A DNA stretch of 64,000 bases from Actinomycetota bacterium (lineage in GTDB: Bacteria; Actinomycetota; Actinomycetes; Propionibacteriales; Propionibacteriaceae): assembly GCA_020161795.1 (NCBI GenBank), contig JAIUOR010000066.1:1-64000 (forward strand), read 5' to 3'. The notes beneath the pieces are model-generated. The model saw nothing but the letters and a program-made list of their open reading frames with translations. It searched no databases and was not told where the DNA came from. Of this stretch, positions 19,238 to 27,880 are shown piece by piece; within the stretch, counting starts at the first letter, position 1; each line of letters begins with the position of its first letter. The position numbers and the translations under genes were made by a program.

Positions 19238-19771
19238 TCTCGCCGCCTCCCCGACCACCGTTCCGGGCTCGTCCTCGAGACCCATGAACTGGGACGTCGG
19301 GCCGGTGTGGTGAAGCACGTCACGCGGACCGCCGACTCACCGGAAGGGATCGGCATCGCCATGATCGGAGTGCCACCCGGCTCGGCCATCGACCTCGATC
19401 TCACCCTCGAGGCCGTGGTGGAGGGGGTGCTGGTCACCGGAACCGCCGAGGTCAGCCTCGGGGGACAGTGCGCCCGCTGTCTGGAGCCGATCTCGGATAC
19501 CGCCGAGGTCGACCTGCAGGAGCTGTACCTGTTCCCCGGCAAGGAACTCGACGACGACGAGGCCAGCCGGATCGAGGAAGAGCTGATCGACCTCGAACCC
19601 CTGCTGCGGGACGCGGTGGTACTCGAATTGCCGTTCACGCCACTGTGCCGGCCGGATTGCGCCGGGTTGTGTCCCACCTGTGGGGCCAACCTCAACCGCG
19701 ATCCCGGGCACGGTCATGCCGAGGCCACCGATGCACGGTGGGCCGGCCTGGCGGCGTGGCAGCAGGACTGA
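19235..19771 (+). CDS. yceD: YceD/DUF177 family metal-binding protein
   Basis: 178-residue DUF177 protein. The family is encoded beside rpmF across bacteria and is linked to 23S rRNA accumulation in plants and bacteria. Seen: GQCARCLEPI at about 78-87, and the C-terminal metal site CRPDCAGLCPTCGANLN with four cysteines. The acidic segment ELDDDEASRIEEELIDLEP between them is typical. It starts at GTG 19235 behind AAGGGA and is followed after 48 bases by rpmF, the standard pairing. Confidence 0.92.
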   Translation: MSRRLPDHRSGLVLETHELGRRAGVVKHVTRTADSPEGIGIAMIGVPPGSAIDLDLTLEAVVEGVLVTGTAEVSLGGQCARCLEPISDTAEVDLQELYLFPGKELDDDEASRIEEELIDLEPLLRDAVVLELPFTPLCRPDCAGLCPTCGANLNRDPGHGHAEATDARWAGLAAWQQD

Positions 19772-19819
19772 CGACAACCATTGGGCCCGTCCGGGGCCGC
19801 ATGACCGAGGAGTAACGCC

Positions 19820-20011
19820 GTGGCCGTTCCGAAGCGGAAGATGTCCCGCAGCAACACGCGGGCCCGCCGTTCGCAGTGGAAGACCTCCGCGCCGACGCTG
19901 GTGACCTGCGCCAACCCGGCCTGCGCCGCCAAGCACCTGCCGCACACCGCCTGTCCCGAGTGTGGTCAGTACGGCCCCCGCGGCGCCCGCCGCCAGGTCA
20001 CCGAAGCCTGA
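19820..20011 (+). CDS. rpmF: 50S ribosomal protein L32
   Basis: 63-residue L32. It starts [20 protein letters not shown], the near-invariant N terminus, from GTG 19820, and contains a zinc ribbon with four cysteines (CANPAC and CPEC, separated by 13 residues), i.e. the zinc-binding form. A GAGGAG-like Shine-Dalgarno (GAGGAG in ACCGAGGAGTAA) lies upstream. Conserved yceD-rpmF-rnc order. Confidence 0.97.
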   Translation: MAVPKRKMSRSNTRARRSQWKTSAPTLVTCANPACAAKHLPHTACPECGQYGPRGARRQVTEA

Positions 20012-20027
20012 CCCGAGAGCGGCCTTA

Positions 20028-20711
20028 GTGAGCCGCGCGAGGCAGCTACTCGATGAGCTGGGGATCGAACTCGACCCCCAGCTCCATACGCTTGCCCTGA
20101 CCCACCGCTCCTACGCCTACGAGAACGGCGGGCTCCCGCACAACGAGCGGCTCGAGTTCCTCGGCGATGCGGTGCTCGGCGTTGTGGTGACCGAGTACCT
20201 CTACCGCACCTACCCCGACCTGCCGGAGGGCCGGCTGGCCAAGCTGCGCGCCGCCGTGGTCAACGCCCAGTCCCTGGCCGAGGTCGCTCGCCAGCTCGAA
20301 CTCGGCTCGGAGCTGCTGCTAGGCCGGGGCGAGACCACCACCGGCGGCGCCGACAAGGCGTCCATCCTGGCCGACGCGCTGGAGGCCTTCTTCGGCGCGG
20401 TCCTGATCTCCAACGGACGCGACGCCGCCGACACCCTGCTGCATCACATCTTCGACCCGCTGGTCGACGCCGCCGCCACGGTCGGTGCCGGTCTCGACTG
20501 GAAGACCAGCCTGCAGGAACTCTGCGCGGAGCTCGAACTCGGCCTGCCCGCCTACCGGATCACCGAGACCGGCCCCGATCACGACAAGCGGTTCACCGCG
20601 ATCGCAGTCGTGGGGGAGCAGCGGTTCGCCCCGGGCGAGGGACGTTCCAAGAAGCAGGCCGAACAGCAGGCCGCCGAAGCCGCCTTCGCCGCGCTGACGG
20701 CCGCTGACTGA
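20028..20711 (+). CDS. rnc: Ribonuclease III
   Basis: 227-residue double-strand-specific endoribonuclease for rRNA processing and mRNA decay. Seen: the signature [13 protein letters not shown] with catalytic acids; the second acidic site [11 protein letters not shown]; and a C-terminal double-stranded RNA-binding domain from about residue 155 ([12 protein letters not shown] to [13 protein letters not shown]). GTG 20028, 17 bases after the rpmF stop, gives a normal N terminus; an upstream in-frame ATG at 19962 would run over rpmF. mutM follows after 5 bases. Confidence 0.96.
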   Translation: MSRARQLLDELGIELDPQLHTLALTHRSYAYENGGLPHNERLEFLGDAVLGVVVTEYLYRTYPDLPEGRLAKLRAAVVNAQSLAEVARQLELGSELLLGRGETTTGGADKASILADALEAFFGAVLISNGRDAADTLLHHIFDPLVDAAATVGAGLDWKTSLQELCAELELGLPAYRITETGPDHDKRFTAIAVVGEQRFAPGEGRSKKQAEQQAAEAAFAALTAAD

Positions 20712-20716
20712 GCCCG

Positions 20717-21580
20717 ATGCCCGAACTGCCCGAGGTCGAGGTGGTCCGTCGCGGCTTGGCGTCCAGCCTTCCGGGACGCACCGTGTCCGCCGCCCGCGTC
20801 CGGCACCCGCGCGCGGTACGCCGGCACCTCGCCGGCCCGGCCGACTTCGAGACCCGGCTCCCCGGACGCACCTTCGTCGCCCCGCGCCGCCGTGGCAAGT
20901 TCCTGTGGCTGCCTTTCGGCGACGGGGACGCGCTGGTCGCCCACCTCGGCATGAGCGGCCAGTTCCGGCTGGACGAGCCGGATGCGCCGGTGCTGCCGCA
21001 CACCCACGTCGTGCTCGACTTCGCCGATGCCGGCCCGCAACTCCGCTTCGTCGACCAGCGCACCTTCGGCGGGCTCTGGCTCTCCCCGGGTGGCGCCGAA
21101 CTGCCGTCGGAGCTGGCGCATATCGCGCCCGATCTGTTCGAGGAGGACGTCGATCCAGCCGTGCTGGCCCGCTCGATCCAGCGGCGCCGCTCAGGCATCA
21201 AGCGCGTGCTGCTGGATCAGACGGTGGTGTCCGGAATCGGCAACATCTACGCCGACGAGGCACTGTGGCTGGCCGGCGTCCACCCCGAGACCCCGGCCGA
21301 CTCGATGACGACCGCGCGGATCCGGCGGGTGCTGGAAGCCGCGCGGCAGGTGATGGCCGAGGCGCTGGCCCAGGGCGGCACCTCCTTCGACCGGCTCTAC
21401 GTCAATGTCAACGGCTCCTCGGGCTACTTCTCCCGCTCGCTGAACGCCTACGGCCGCGAGGGGCTGCCCTGTCCCCGCTGCGGCACCCCGCTCCGTCGCG
21501 TGGCCTTCGCCAACCGCTCCTCCCATTTCTGCCCGAGATGCCAGCGGCTGCGCAGACCCCTCGGCTCCCGGGCTGAGTAG
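20717..21580 (+). CDS. mutM: Formamidopyrimidine-DNA glycosylase
   Basis: 287-residue base-excision repair glycosylase/AP lyase removing 8-oxoguanine and formamidopyrimidines. Seen: the N-terminal catalytic [13 protein letters not shown] (Pro1 and Glu2 after Met removal); Lys in RGKFLW; the H2TH region [17 protein letters not shown]; and the C-terminal zinc finger CPRCGTPL and CPRCQR. Length is normal. Last gene of the rpmF-rnc-mutM run: the next 318 bases are non-core. Confidence 0.97.
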   Translation: MPELPEVEVVRRGLASSLPGRTVSAARVRHPRAVRRHLAGPADFETRLPGRTFVAPRRRGKFLWLPFGDGDALVAHLGMSGQFRLDEPDAPVLPHTHVVLDFADAGPQLRFVDQRTFGGLWLSPGGAELPSELAHIAPDLFEEDVDPAVLARSIQRRRSGIKRVLLDQTVVSGIGNIYADEALWLAGVHPETPADSMTTARIRRVLEAARQVMAEALAQGGTSFDRLYVNVNGSSGYFSRSLNAYGREGLPCPRCGTPLRRVAFANRSSHFCPRCQRLRRPLGSRAE

Positions 21581-21898
21581 CCGTCCCGGCGTCGGCGGGT
21601 CAACGTCGGACGATCTCGATGAGCCGCGATCTCCTGACCGGAACGCCACCTTCGCACGGTGTGGCTACGTCTGCGCTGGTGCTGAGGCCAGGGACACGCT
21701 GTTCCCGGCAGGGGCGGCTGGGATCCCGTTGCGTGCAGCGGTCGGCCATCTGGGCCGCGGCTGTCTTCGTGCTTCTCCACGAAGACGCCGTGTCCGTGCT
21801 CACGGCAAACCTCTCCGAGGCAGCGCATCGCACTCTCGAACCCCTCGTCGAGGAAGCGCTCGACTGAGTTGGCAAGGATGTCCAGGCACACTGAGGTC
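21581..21898. other. Intergenic stretch with possible decayed coding sequence
   Basis: No firm gene. On the plus strand an 82-codon frame (21619-21867) ends LSEAAHRTLEPLVEEALD. On the minus strand a frame starting at ATG 21900 (MTSVCLDILANSVERFLDEG) has the high third-position GC expected of real genes for about 55 codons. A different minus frame then looks better, down to a stop at 21600 (RRSRLIEIVRR). This could be a frameshifted minus-strand gene, but no family is recognised. The minus ATG overlaps the macro-domain ATG in a CATG. Confidence 0.3.
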
Positions 21899-22396
21899 AT
21901 GAGGATCGAGATCGTTCACGGGGACATCACCGCTCAGCAGGTGGACGCCGTGGTGAACGCCGCCAACTCCGGGATGCGCGGCGGCGGTGGGGTGGATGGC
22001 GCGATCCACGCGGCTGGCGGTCCGGAGATCCTGGCCGACTGCATCCGGCGGTTCCCGGACGGCTTGCCCACCGGCCAGGCTGGCTGGACCACCGGCGGAC
22101 GGCTGGCTGCCCGCTGGGTCATCCACGTCGTCGGACCGATCCACGGCCGGGGAGACCGCTCCCACCTGGAATCCTGCTACGCCAACGCGCTCGCGGTGGC
22201 CGATGAGCTCGGCGTGCGGTCGATCGCCTTTCCGCTGGTCTCGGCCGGTGCCTACGGCTGGCCCCCGGAGGATGCGGCGCAGGTCGCCGTCGACACGTTG
22301 CGCACGACCGTCACCGGGGTCGAGCGCTGCCTGCTGGTTGGCTACTCGAAGCAGACCACCGCGCTCCTGCGACAGACGTTGAACCGGGGGCACTGA
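21899..22396 (+). CDS. Macro domain protein (O-acetyl-ADP-ribose deacetylase type)
   Basis: 165-residue stand-alone macro domain. Seen: the N-terminal strand IEIVHGDITAQQVDAVVNAAN with the ADP-ribose-binding Asp and Asn (NAANSGMRGGGGVDGAIH), the loop VIHVVGPIHGRG, and the phosphate-binding SAGAYGWPPEDA. This is the MacroD/YmdB-like class that hydrolyses O-acetyl-ADP-ribose and mono-ADP-ribose esters. ATG 21899 is chosen because the fold begins there; the Shine-Dalgarno is weak (TGAGG). The gene stands alone in a repeat-rich stretch with no ADP-ribosyltransferase partner visible nearby. Confidence 0.9.
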   Translation: MRIEIVHGDITAQQVDAVVNAANSGMRGGGGVDGAIHAAGGPEILADCIRRFPDGLPTGQAGWTTGGRLAARWVIHVVGPIHGRGDRSHLESCYANALAVADELGVRSIAFPLVSAGAYGWPPEDAAQVAVDTLRTTVTGVERCLLVGYSKQTTALLRQTLNRGH

Positions 22397-22409
22397 CCTG
22401 CCGCGTTGA

Positions 22410-22458
22410 CCAACCTCGGCGTCGCGCCGCGCCACGGCCCTCGCGACGCCGAGGTTGG
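22410..22458. repeat. Perfect 16-bp inverted repeat after the macro-domain gene
   Basis: CCAACCTCGGCGTCGC at 22410-22425 and its exact complement at 22443-22458 with a 17-base loop. It lies 14 bases after the stop codon. No T-run follows (GGGGGTAGG), so it may be a rho-independent-like stop without U tract, or a mobile-repeat remnant. Confidence 0.75.
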
Positions 22459-22512
22459 GGGGTAGGCGGTGTCTCGCGCAAGCGGCCAGTTCGTCCACAA
22501 CGCCGAGCTGTG

Positions 22513-22664
22513 GGGGTTATGGCGACGCGATCGGTGCCGCTGGGCCGGCCTGGCCGATCTGGCGGGGTAATACAGCCCCTGCGAGCGCTGGTAACCCCTC
22601 CAGATCGGCCAAGTCACGGGTTTGAGGTCGGGACGACCGGCGTAACCCCTGTGGATCGGCGAAG
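22513..22664. repeat. Dispersed 19-23-bp motif, two direct and one inverted copy
   Basis: GTAACCCCT-N3-GATCGGC-N-AAG occurs directly at 22591-22613 and 22642-22664. An inverted copy (GGCCGATCTGGCGGGGTAA) lies at 22552-22570, pairing its first 11 bases perfectly with CCAGATCGGCC. A further GGGGTTA at 22514-22520 may be a remnant. This fills most of the 343-base gap before gtrA; nothing else is seen there. Confidence 0.7.
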
Positions 22665-22724
22665 GCCGGCGGCCAGGCCTCACCGGAGACCACCAGCGGT
22701 GAGCTCGAACGAGGATGCGACCGG

Positions 22725-22742
22725 TAGAGTGGGCGCACTGTG
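22725..22742 (+). promoter_or_regulatory. Promoter of the gtrA-smc unit
   Basis: TAGAGT at 22725-22730 lies 9 bases before GTG 22740, giving a start of transcription within 3 bases of the start codon. smc has no promoter of its own and overlaps gtrA. Confidence 0.45.
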
Positions 22743-23291
22743 AGCCCGAGCGACCTGTACCAGCGCCACCGGCACAGCCTGCTGCAGTTCGTGCGGTTCG
22801 GGCTGGTCGGCGGGCTCGGCGTCGTTGTCAATCAGGTCGTGCTGGTGCTCACCAACGTGATCGCCCGGGACTGGCTGGGGATGCACAACAACGACATCGT
22901 GGTCGGAGTGCCCTTCACCGACTTCAATGTCCGCAACTACCACGTCTACGTGATGATCGCGTTCCTGGTGGCGAACCTGTCGAACTTCATGTTCAACCGG
23001 CACTGGACCTTCCGCAGCGCCCGGCACGCCGGGGTGTGGAAGGAATACTGGCCCTTCCTCGCGGTGGGTCTGGCCGGCCAGGTGGTCGGCCTGGCGCTGA
23101 TCACGGCGCTGATGCACCCGCATTCGCCGATCGGGCTGCCCAGCGAGATATTCGACAACTCTACCGGGTTCCGCACCAAGCTCTACTGGGCCAACCTGAT
23201 CACCATCGTCTGCGTGACCCCGCTCAACTTCGTCTTCAACAAGCTGTGGACCTTCCGCGCGGTGCGCCGCCACAAGGTGGAGGTGGGCTGA
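22740..23291 (+). CDS. GtrA-family membrane protein
   Basis: 183-residue protein of the GtrA family, small four-helix membrane proteins thought to flip or assist transfer of polyprenyl-linked sugars in surface polysaccharide glycosylation. Seen: FVRFGLVGGLGVVVNQVVL (helix 1), helices 2-4, and the two NF-x-x-NR/K-x-WTFR signatures (NFMFNRHWTFR and NFVFNKLWTFR). An insert of about 30 residues between helices 1 and 2 (RDWLGMHNNDIVVGVPFT) is longer than usual. The stop shares a base with the smc start. Confidence 0.9.
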   Translation: MSPSDLYQRHRHSLLQFVRFGLVGGLGVVVNQVVLVLTNVIARDWLGMHNNDIVVGVPFTDFNVRNYHVYVMIAFLVANLSNFMFNRHWTFRSARHAGVWKEYWPFLAVGLAGQVVGLALITALMHPHSPIGLPSEIFDNSTGFRTKLYWANLITIVCVTPLNFVFNKLWTFRAVRRHKVEVG

Positions 23292-26200
23292 TGTACCTCA
23301 AGAGCCTGACGCTCCGCGGGTTCAAGTCGTTCGCCTCCACCACCACCCTGCGGTTCGAGCCGGGGATCACCTGCGTGGTCGGCCCCAACGGCTCCGGCAA
23401 GTCCAACGTGGTGGACGCGCTCAGCTGGGTGATGGGCGAGCAGGGAGCCAAGACGCTGCGCGGCGGGAAGATGGAGGACGTCATCTTCGCCGGCACCTCC
23501 GGACGGGCGCCGCTCGGCCGCGCGGAGGTGCTGCTCACCATCGACAACACCGACGGCGCGCTGCCGATCGACTACACCGAGGTCACCATCTCACGGACGA
23601 TGTTCCGCTCGGGTGGCTCGGAGTACGCGATCAACGGCACCACCGCCCGCCTGCTCGACGTGCAGGAGTTGCTGGCCGACTCCGGCATCGGCCGCGAGAT
23701 GCACGTGGTGGTGGGCCAGGGCCAGCTCGACAGCATCCTGAACGCCACCCCCGAGACCCGGCGCGGCTTCATCGAGGAGGCCGCGGGCGTCCTCAAACAC
23801 CGCAAGCGCAAGGAGAAGGCCGAGCGGAAGCTGGAGGCGACCGGCGCCAACCTGAACCGGCTCACCGACCTGCTGAACGAGATCCGCCGCCAGCTCAAGC
23901 CGCTCGGTCGCCAGGCCGAGGTGGCCCGCAAGGCGGCCGTCATCCAGGCCGAGTTGCGGGATGCGAAGGCCCGGCTGATCGCCGACGACTACCAGGCCGC
24001 GGCCACCTCGCTGGCCAGCGACGCCGAGGCGGAACGGAACCTCAAGGCCCGTCGCCAGCAGATCGAGGCCCAGCTCACGCAGGCCCGAGAGGCCGAACAG
24101 GCCGCGGAACGCGCCTCGCGGGAATCCGTCCCGGAACTGACGCAGGCGCAGGAGACCTGGTACGCCCTGGCTGCGCTGGCCGAGAAGGCGGGTTCCACCG
24201 CAGCGATCGCCGCCGAGCGGCAGCGCGCGGCCGAGTCGATGGGTGATTCCGAACGCCCCGGCCGCGATCCCGAGGCGATCGAGCGCGAAGCCGCCTCAGT
24301 ACGGCAGGCCGAGGCCGCGCTGCGGGCCGAGATCGAGGTCAAGGCACAGGCACTGGCCGCGGCCACCACGGCTCGCGAGGCCGCCGATGCCGCCTACACC
24401 GAGGCGGAGCGGCACTATCAGGCTCACCAGCGTGCCATCGCGGATCGCCGCGAAGGGCTGGCCCGGCTGGCCGGCGAGGTGAACACGCTGCGCGGCCGCG
24501 CCGAATCGGCGGTTGCCGAGATCGGACGGCTGCGGGAGGCGCGGGACGAGGCAGAACAGCGTGCCGCCGCGGCCCGGCACGACTTCGCGGCACTGGAGAC
24601 CCGGCTCGCCTCCCTGGCCGCCGGCGAATCCGGGCTGGACGCCGCCTTCGAGACGGCCGAGGCCGAGGTGGAACGGCTCCGCACGGAGGTCGAGGAGTTG
24701 CGTGCCGCCGACGCCGCGGCGACGTCCACCCGGGCCGCGCTCTCCGCCCGCGTCGACGCGCTCTGCCTGGGCCTGGAACGCCGCGACGGGTCGGCCGCGC
24801 TGCTGGCCGCCGGCGATCGGCTCAGCGGCCTGCTCGGCAGCGTGGCGGCACTGGTCTCGGTGCATCCGGGGGCCGAGGTCGCGGTCGCGGCCGCGCTGGG
24901 AGCAGCCGCCGACGCGGTCGCCGTCACCGGGGTCGATGCCGCCGTCGATGCCTTCGAACACCTCAAGGCCGACGATCTCGGCCGGGCCGGTCTGCTGTTG
25001 GGTGGACCCAGCGTGACGATCGACCCCGCCGGCTGGCCGGCGCTGCCGGCTGAGGTCCGCTACGCCCGTGACCTGCTCGACTGCACCACCGAGCTTCGGC
25101 CGGCGGTCGACCGGCTGCTGTTCAAGGTCGCCGTGGTGGACGACATGCCCGCCGCCGCGGCCCTGGTCCGCTCGCTGCCCGACCTCACCGCGGTGACCCG
25201 CGACGGCGACCTGCTGAGTTCGTGGTTCGCCGCCGGTGGATCGCAGTCGCAGCCATCGCTGATCGAGGTGCAGGCGGCCGTCGACGAGGCGGCCGCGCAA
25301 CTGGCCACGGCTCAGGCCGAATCGGAGCGGTTGCGCTTCGCGCTCGCCGCCCGTCAGGCCGAGCTCGACCAGGCCGGTGAGCGCGCCGAGGCAGCGCTGG
25401 CACGGTTGCACGAATCGGACGCCGCCCACGCCGGCCTGGCCGAGGAGGCCGCCGATCTCAATCAGCTGATCCGCGCCGCCACCGCCGAGATCGGACGGCT
25501 GGATGCGGCCATCGCGCAGGCCAACCAGAGCCGCGACAACGCGACCGCCGCCCTGGCCGGCCTGGAAGAGCGGCTGGAACTGGCCAGCCGGGAGTCCACC
25601 ACCAGCGAGGCCGATCCGGCCGAGCGGGACCGGGCCGGCGACCAGGCGCGCGCGTCCGCTGGCGCCGAGATGGAGGCCAGGCTCGCCCTGCGCACCGCGG
25701 AGGAACGCGCCCGCGCCCTGGCCGGCCGTGCCGACAGCCTGGCCCGTTCGGCCCAGGCCGAGCGGGAGGCCCGGGAACGGGCCGCCGCCCGCCGCGAGCA
25801 ACTGCGCCGTGAGGCTGCGGTGGCCGCCGCCGTCCAGCTGGCCGCCGGCTGGCTGGAACAGCAGGTGGCGGCGTCGCTGGCCAGCGCCGGTGCGCTGCGC
25901 GAAGCCGCCCAGGCGCGACGAGCCGAAGCCGAAGCCGAGCTGTCGGCCGCCCGTACCCGGGGCCGCGAACTCGCCCGGCAGTTCGAGGAACTGGTCGACA
26001 CCGCCCACCGCGACGAGCTGGCCAGGGCCCAGCAGCAGATGAAGGTGGATGCCCTGGCGGAGCGGGCGCTGGCCGAGCTCGGCCTGGAGGCGGACGCGCT
26101 GGTCGCCGACTACGGCCCGGATCAGCTGGTCGAGGTGCTCACCGATGCTGATGGCAACCCCCTTGGCCCCGACGACCCCCGCCCCGCCCCGGTGCCCTAC

Positions 26201-26854
26201 GTCCGCGCCGAGCAGGAGAAGCGGCTGCGCCGCGCCGAACGCGATCTCGGAGTGCTGGGCAGGGTGAACCCGCTGGCGCTGGAGGAGTTCGACGCGCTGC
26301 AGCAGCGGCACGCGTTCCTGGCCGAACAACTGGAGGATCTGCGCAAGACCCGCGCCGACCTGGCCGGGATCATCGACGAGGTGGACGCCCGCGTCCAGCA
26401 GGTCTTCGCAGAGGCCTACGCCGATGTCGAGGTCGCCTTCGCCGAGTCCTTCAACAGGCTCTTCCCCGGCGGCGAGGGACGGCTGGTGCTGACCGAACCG
26501 GGCCAGTGGCTCACCACCGGGGTCGAGGTCGAGGCCCGTCCCGCGGGCAAGAAGGTCAAGCGGTTGTCGCTGCTGTCCGGTGGCGAGCGATCGCTGGTGG
26601 CGGTTGCCTTCCTGGTGGCCCTGTTCAAGGCCCGTCCCAGCCCGTTCTACATCCTCGACGAGGTCGAGGCCGCGCTGGACGACGTGAACCTCGGCCGGTT
26701 GCTGGAGATCTACTCCGAACTGCGCGACAACAGCCAGTTGCTGGTGATCACCCACCAGAAGCGCACCATGGAGATCGCCGACGCGCTCTACGGCATCACC
26801 ATGCGCTCCGACGGCATCTCGACCGTGATCAGCCAGCGCCTCCGCGAGGAGTAG
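23291..26854 (+). CDS. smc: Chromosome segregation protein SMC
   Basis: 1187-residue condensin ATPase that organises and segregates chromosomes with ScpAB. Seen: N-terminal head YLKSLTLRGFKSFAS with Walker A GPNGSGKSN at about residues 32-40; coiled-coil arm; hinge around residues 500-620 (GLLGSVAALVSVHPGAEVAV, LLLGGPS); returning arm; and C-terminal head with signature LLSGGERSLVAVAF and Walker B FYILDEVEAALDD. ATG 23291 overlaps the gtrA stop by one base. In many actinobacteria smc and ftsY are adjacent; here a sigma/propeller pair is inserted between them. Confidence 0.97.
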   Translation: MYLKSLTLRGFKSFASTTTLRFEPGITCVVGPNGSGKSNVVDALSWVMGEQGAKTLRGGKMEDVIFAGTSGRAPLGRAEVLLTIDNTDGALPIDYTEVTISRTMFRSGGSEYAINGTTARLLDVQELLADSGIGREMHVVVGQGQLDSILNATPETRRGFIEEAAGVLKHRKRKEKAERKLEATGANLNRLTDLLNEIRRQLKPLGRQAEVARKAAVIQAELRDAKARLIADDYQAAATSLASDAEAERNLKARRQQIEAQLTQAREAEQAAERASRESVPELTQAQETWYALAALAEKAGSTAAIAAERQRAAESMGDSERPGRDPEAIEREAASVRQAEAALRAEIEVKAQALAAATTAREAADAAYTEAERHYQAHQRAIADRREGLARLAGEVNTLRGRAESAVAEIGRLREARDEAEQRAAAARHDFAALETRLASLAAGESGLDAAFETAEAEVERLRTEVEELRAADAAATSTRAALSARVDALCLGLERRDGSAALLAAGDRLSGLLGSVAALVSVHPGAEVAVAAALGAAADAVAVTGVDAAVDAFEHLKADDLGRAGLLLGGPSVTIDPAGWPALPAEVRYARDLLDCTTELRPAVDRLLFKVAVVDDMPAAAALVRSLPDLTAVTRDGDLLSSWFAAGGSQSQPSLIEVQAAVDEAAAQLATAQAESERLRFALAARQAELDQAGERAEAALARLHESDAAHAGLAEEAADLNQLIRAATAEIGRLDAAIAQANQSRDNATAALAGLEERLELASRESTTSEADPAERDRAGDQARASAGAEMEARLALRTAEERARALAGRADSLARSAQAEREARERAAARREQLRREAAVAAAVQLAAGWLEQQVAASLASAGALREAAQARRAEAEAELSAARTRGRELARQFEELVDTAHRDELARAQQQMKVDALAERALAELGLEADALVADYGPDQLVEVLTDADGNPLGPDDPRPAPVPYVRAEQEKRLRRAERDLGVLGRVNPLALEEFDALQQRHAFLAEQLEDLRKTRADLAGIIDEVDARVQQVFAEAYADVEVAFAESFNRLFPGGEGRLVLTEPGQWLTTGVEVEARPAGKKVKRLSLLSGGERSLVAVAFLVALFKARPSPFYILDEVEAALDDVNLGRLLEIYSELRDNSQLLVITHQKRTMEIADALYGITMRSDGISTVISQRLREE

Positions 26855-26924
26855 CGCCCAGCGAGCGGCGAGCCCGGTTCGCCCCGGGCCGGGACGCGGA
26901 GCCGAGGCTCCCGCGCGGCGACGT

Positions 26925-26930
26925 AGACTG
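26925..26930 (+). promoter_or_regulatory. -10 element of the 85-residue membrane protein gene
   Basis: TAGACT, with a leader of about 20 bases containing GGAAGG (26944-26949) seven bases before ATG 26956. Confidence 0.45.
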
Positions 26931-26955
26931 GTGGCACCCGAACGGAAGGCCCGCC

Positions 26956-27213
26956 ATGGCGTTCGCAACCATCATGATGCTGGTGATTCTCGGCATCGCG
27001 CTGGCGATCATCGCGATCGTCGCCATCGGCATGCAGGGCAATCCCCGTCCGGCCAACTCGCCCAAGGTGCGCAAGGCGATGGCCAGCACCGCCAAGCATC
27101 TCAACGGCGAAGCCCCGCCGCCGCCCGGGCTGGTGACGTTCTTCGGCGATCTGCGCATCAAGAGCGCCAGCTCGGGCGTGGAGAACACCGGCGAGCAGCC
27201 GAAGGTCAGCTGA
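26956..27213 (+). CDS. Small single-pass membrane protein of unknown function
   Basis: 85 residues, not assigned to a family. Residues about 3-27 (FATIMMLVILGIALAIIAI) form one transmembrane helix, followed by a basic/polar cytoplasmic or exported tail with KVRKAMASTAKHLNG, a Pro run and LVTFFGDLRIKSASS. It has its own promoter and Shine-Dalgarno and GC-rich third codon positions, which support it as real. It lies alone between smc and the ECF sigma gene. No function can be read from it. Confidence 0.65.
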   Translation: MAFATIMMLVILGIALAIIAIVAIGMQGNPRPANSPKVRKAMASTAKHLNGEAPPPPGLVTFFGDLRIKSASSGVENTGEQPKVS

Positions 27214-27337
27214 GGCCGGCCCGTCCACCGTCCCCGCAGGGTCCAGCCGGAATCGTCCCGGGCAATCTCCGGATTCGCTGTTACCTTTCCCTCCGCTGTG
27301 AGCAGTATGGGGTAGAGCGGCGAGGACGGAGGCAGGT

Positions 27338-27880
27338 GTGGAGTCGGTGATCCGCCAGGGTGACGACAGGCCCGCTGAGGTTCCGCTGTTGCCGCTGGAC
27401 ACCAGCGAGGTAGTCGCCCGCTACGAATCCATGGTCTACGGCATCGCCGTCGCCCACACCCGCTGCCGCGGCGACGCCGACGACGTCTACCAGGACGTCT
27501 TCCTCACCTACCACCGCCGTCAGCCGGAATGCCGCAGCGAGGAGCACCGCAAGGCGTGGCTGATCACCACGGCCCTGAACTGTGCCCGGTCGGTGACCCG
27601 CAGCTCCTGGCGCACCCGGGTGGTACCGCTCAACCCGGAGACCGCCGAACCAACCGACCAGTTCCGGTTCGCCACCGAGGAGCAGGACGCGCTGTTCGGC
27701 GCGCTGCGCTCGCTGCCCGAGACCTACCGGACGGCGCTGTACCTGTTCTATTTCGCCGACCTGCCGGTCGCCCGGATCGCCGAGCTGCTCGGCGTCGGTG
27801 CGGCGGCGGTCAAGATGCGGCTCTCGCGCGGCCGCGGCCTGATGCGCGATCGACTCCAGGGAGGGTACTTCGATGAGTGA
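27338..27880 (+). CDS. ECF-type RNA polymerase sigma factor
   Basis: 180-residue group 4 sigma factor. Seen: region 2 (about 25-90; YESMVYGIAVAHTRCRGDAD, then DVYQDVFLTYHRR, the core-binding helix with the DAxDxxQxxF pattern) and region 4 (about 125-175; LPETYRTALYLFYFADLPV, then helix-turn-helix IAELLGVGAAAVKMRLSRGR). GTG 27338 follows GGAGG by 5 bases. The gene overlaps the next by 8 bases; that protein has the layout of a membrane-bound anti-sigma factor with a large outer sensor. Regulon unknown. Confidence 0.93.
   Translation: MESVIRQGDDRPAEVPLLPLDTSEVVARYESMVYGIAVAHTRCRGDADDVYQDVFLTYHRRQPECRSEEHRKAWLITTALNCARSVTRSSWRTRVVPLNPETAEPTDQFRFATEEQDALFGALRSLPETYRTALYLFYFADLPVARIAELLGVGAAAVKMRLSRGRGLMRDRLQGGYFDE

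Noticed and set aside
24296-26968. Very long open frame on the minus strand opposite smc
   Set aside because: It is the mirror of a highly GC-biased coding strand; smc on the other strand shows full family motifs, and the antisense product is low-complexity with no recognisable domain.
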